From: Polaromonas glacialis
Lineage (GTDB): Bacteria > Pseudomonadota > Gammaproteobacteria > Burkholderiales > Burkholderiaceae_C
Length of the DNA: 64,000 nucleotides
NCBI RefSeq assembly: GCF_000709345.1
Contig: NZ_KL448323.1
Coordinates: 1,334,912 to 1,398,911, forward strand
Direction: 5' to 3'
Made by a program: the position numbers and the translations under genes. A model generated the notes under the pieces. That model was not told where the DNA came from. It worked only from the letters and a program-made list of their open reading frames with translations, and ran no database searches. Positions 62,581 through 64,000 of this stretch are shown here, piece by piece (positions within the stretch are counted from its first letter, which is position 1; each line of letters opens with the position of its first letter).

Positions 62581-62700
62581 GTCATTGCGAGCTTGACCCG
62601 TAATCCATCTCCGCGCAGACCAACACGCTGCGAATTCCAGCGGCTACCCGACGGCGGCTTGGTTAAGGTGCGGTGGATTGCGGGTCAAGACCGCAATGAC
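62581..62700. repeat. 120-bp element with 27-bp inverted ends
   Basis: GTCATTGCGAGCTTGACCCG (from 62581) continues with TAATCCAT and is matched in reverse by the segment 62674-62700, with about three mismatches. A third copy of one end (GTCATTGCGGGCTTGA) lies at 63981. This is a REP/MITE-like sequence. Confidence 0.7.
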
Positions 62701-62713
62701 AAAAGGAGATTTT

Positions 62714-62774
62714 TAAACCAAAACGCCTGCCTACGCACAACGTACAAGCGCTTGCAGCTATTGAAACCATAGCA
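62714..62774 (+). repeat. Dispersed 60-bp repeat, intergenic copy
   Basis: AAACCAAAACGCC, TACGCACAACG and GCTTGCAGCTATTGAAACC with TAGCATC follow the family order. Confidence 0.5.
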
Positions 62775-62875
62775 TCAGGCGACAAACGCTTACAGCATTC
62801 TGGCGGATTGGCGTTATCGTCGTGGGCTAGGGTTTACCTGCCCGCAGCTTGTTGCCGTTGCCAATTGAGGCTTTG

Positions 62876-63952
62876 ATGAACCTTCATTTTTTCAATTCAA
62901 ATCCAGGCACCCGTCTGCTTTCGGTGCTGGCGCTGGCGGCGCTGCTGTCGGCGTGCGGCGGCGGCAGCGATGGCAACAGCGCCCTGCCGGCGGCGCCGAC
63001 CGCCCAGGCGGCAACAACGCCCGCTTCGCCAAACGCTTCGCTCGTCATCACGCCTGGCGCGCCGCCGGCCTATGCGCCGGGCAGCGAGGAACTGGCGGCC
63101 TACCTGCTCCTCAATGCCGAGCGTGGCCGCTGCGGTTTCGGGCTGCTGGCCGCCAACGCGCCGCTGGACGCGGCGGCCAGGTCGCATGCCGACTACATGA
63201 TCATCAACAGCCAGAATTCGCACCTGCAAAACGCCGCGCAGTTTCCGGAAGGCTTCACCGGCACTGACCCGGCGGCACGCGTCAGGGCGCAGGGCTACAC
63301 CGACCTGGGCGGCGTGACCGACGAATTTGCCTTTTTCACCTCCAGCCGACCGCCGCTGTCCAAGCGCGGTATCGGCGTGCTGGGCGTTCGCGGACTGCTC
63401 AATGCGCCCTACCACCTGAACGGGCTGATGACCGGCTACCGCGATGTCGGCATTGCCGTGCGTTCCAGAGAAGACACCGGCAAGGGACAGGAAGGCGTTT
63501 TCGTGCAGATCAACGCGGCCTTCACCGCCAGCGCCGGTCCGCAGTTGCTCGGCAGCAGCGACGTGCAGACCTATCCCTGCGAAGGCACGAGCGGCGTGAA
63601 CCGCCAGCTGACCAACGAAACGCCCAACCCGGTGCCGGGCCGCGACCTGCGCACGGCGCCGCTGGGCTCAAGCGTCTACATTGCGGTTCGCCAAGGCAAC
63701 CGGCTGGCAATCACCCGCGCGGCGATGACGCAGGCAGCCACCGGCGAAGCCGTGGCGCTGCGCCCGCCGGTCACGTCGGCCAACGACCCGTATGGACCCT
63801 GCTTGAGCGGCTGCTTCGGGCCGCACCAGGCCTATGTCGTTCCGGACGCGCCGCTGCTGCCGGACACGGCGTACACCGTGATGCTCAGTGGAACCAACAA
63901 CGGCACGGCGTTCAGCCGCAGCTTTATCTTTTCGACCGGCAGCGGGGACTGA
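62876..63952 (+). CDS. CAP-domain (SCP/PR1-like) lipoprotein
   Basis: This 358-residue outer-membrane or periplasmic lipoprotein has a lipobox (LAALLSACGGGS, Cys near residue 27). A Pro/Ala-rich linker precedes a CAP domain (about 68-215): LLLNAERGRCGFGLLAANAP, then the conserved His in AAARSHADYMIINSQNSH and VGIAVRSREDTG. A C-terminal beta-rich region ends with a four-residue tail. CAP domains occur in secreted proteins of unclear function. The ATG at 62876 gives the best signal peptide. Confidence 0.85.
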   Translation: MNLHFFNSNPGTRLLSVLALAALLSACGGGSDGNSALPAAPTAQAATTPASPNASLVITPGAPPAYAPGSEELAAYLLLNAERGRCGFGLLAANAPLDAAARSHADYMIINSQNSHLQNAAQFPEGFTGTDPAARVRAQGYTDLGGVTDEFAFFTSSRPPLSKRGIGVLGVRGLLNAPYHLNGLMTGYRDVGIAVRSREDTGKGQEGVFVQINAAFTASAGPQLLGSSDVQTYPCEGTSGVNRQLTNETPNPVPGRDLRTAPLGSSVYIAVRQGNRLAITRAAMTQAATGEAVALRPPVTSANDPYGPCLSGCFGPHQAYVVPDAPLLPDTAYTVMLSGTNNGTAFSRSFIFSTGSGD

Positions 63953-63980
63953 TCAAAGGGCCGACGTTCAGCCTCCCGCT

Positions 63981-63996
63981 GTCATTGCGGGCTTGA
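63981..63996 (+). repeat. Partial copy of the 120-bp element end
   Basis: GTCATTGCGGGCTTGA is the left-end signature of the element at 62581, also preceded by CTCCCG. The window ends before the rest can be seen. Confidence 0.5.
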
Positions 63997-64000
63997 TGAG

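Larger units (their letters stand above)
62552..62875. other. Gap with two repeats before the CAP-domain gene
   Basis: No gene is supported in these 324 bp. It holds a 120-bp inverted-repeat element (62581-62700) and a dispersed 60-bp repeat (62714-62774), leaving about 100 bp for the promoter of the downstream lipoprotein gene. Confidence 0.75.

Overview
The window looks like chromosomal DNA of a betaproteobacterium of the order Burkholderiales, most probably the family Comamonadaceae, and by gene content and recollected similarity most like Polaromonas or a close relative. This rests on GC-rich coding sequence and on several characteristic neighbourhoods: exbB-exbD-lpxK-Trm112-kdsB-adk, lptF/lptG divergent from pepA-holC, a cysB-type regulator beside a CbiX-like gene, cbpA-cbpM, and a type B ribosomal protein L31. 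No rRNA, tRNA or CRISPR array was seen.

Layout. 1-10 kb is mostly housekeeping: isocitrate dehydrogenase, a DUF192 protein, superoxide dismutase, exonuclease VII large subunit, the ExbB/ExbD-type energiser, lipid A and Kdo genes, adenylate kinase, asparaginase and lexA with two LexA boxes. 10-16 kb has a hydroxyacid dehydrogenase, a PaaH/PaaG-like pair, two transposase remnants (IS1595-like and IS630-like) and an orphan branched-chain amino acid binding protein. 16-30 kb carries holC-pepA, lptF-lptG, cbiX, a CysB-type regulator, an aminotransferase, hrpA and argA. At 29.9-31.0 kb lies a frameshifted IS4-like element, followed by the most unusual pair: an alpha/beta hydrolase gene and a gene fusing a phosphoribosyltransferase to an erythromycin-esterase-type domain. 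34-44 kb holds a flavoprotein, an AddA/AddB-like helicase-nuclease pair, trxA, rho and rpmE2. 44.5-47.3 kb is a membrane glycosyltransferase followed by decayed genes (a MATE transporter piece, a PhoR kinase tail, a short fasciclin-like lipoprotein). 47-51.5 kb is polyphosphate metabolism (ppx, sixA, ppk). 51.7-64 kb has a ThDP enzyme, a mechanosensitive channel, an MFS carrier, an aldehyde dehydrogenase, CreA, cbpA-cbpM, an AbrB/Doc toxin-antitoxin pair and a CAP-domain lipoprotein.

What stands out beyond the genes is repeat content. A roughly 60-bp element occurs at least eleven times, four of them inside genes (ansA, hrpA, addA, addB) where it is read in frame. A roughly 100-bp GC-rich element occurs three times, two in tandem between addB and addA. 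There is also a 191-bp foldback at 57.8 kb, a 163-bp inverted-repeat element just upstream of the toxin-antitoxin operon, and a 120-bp inverted-repeat element after it. Two DnaA boxes with an AT-rich stretch lie in the xseA-exbB gap. I did not find a multi-gene defence or biosynthetic system; the phosphoribosyltransferase/esterase/hydrolase module is the best candidate for undescribed biochemistry.
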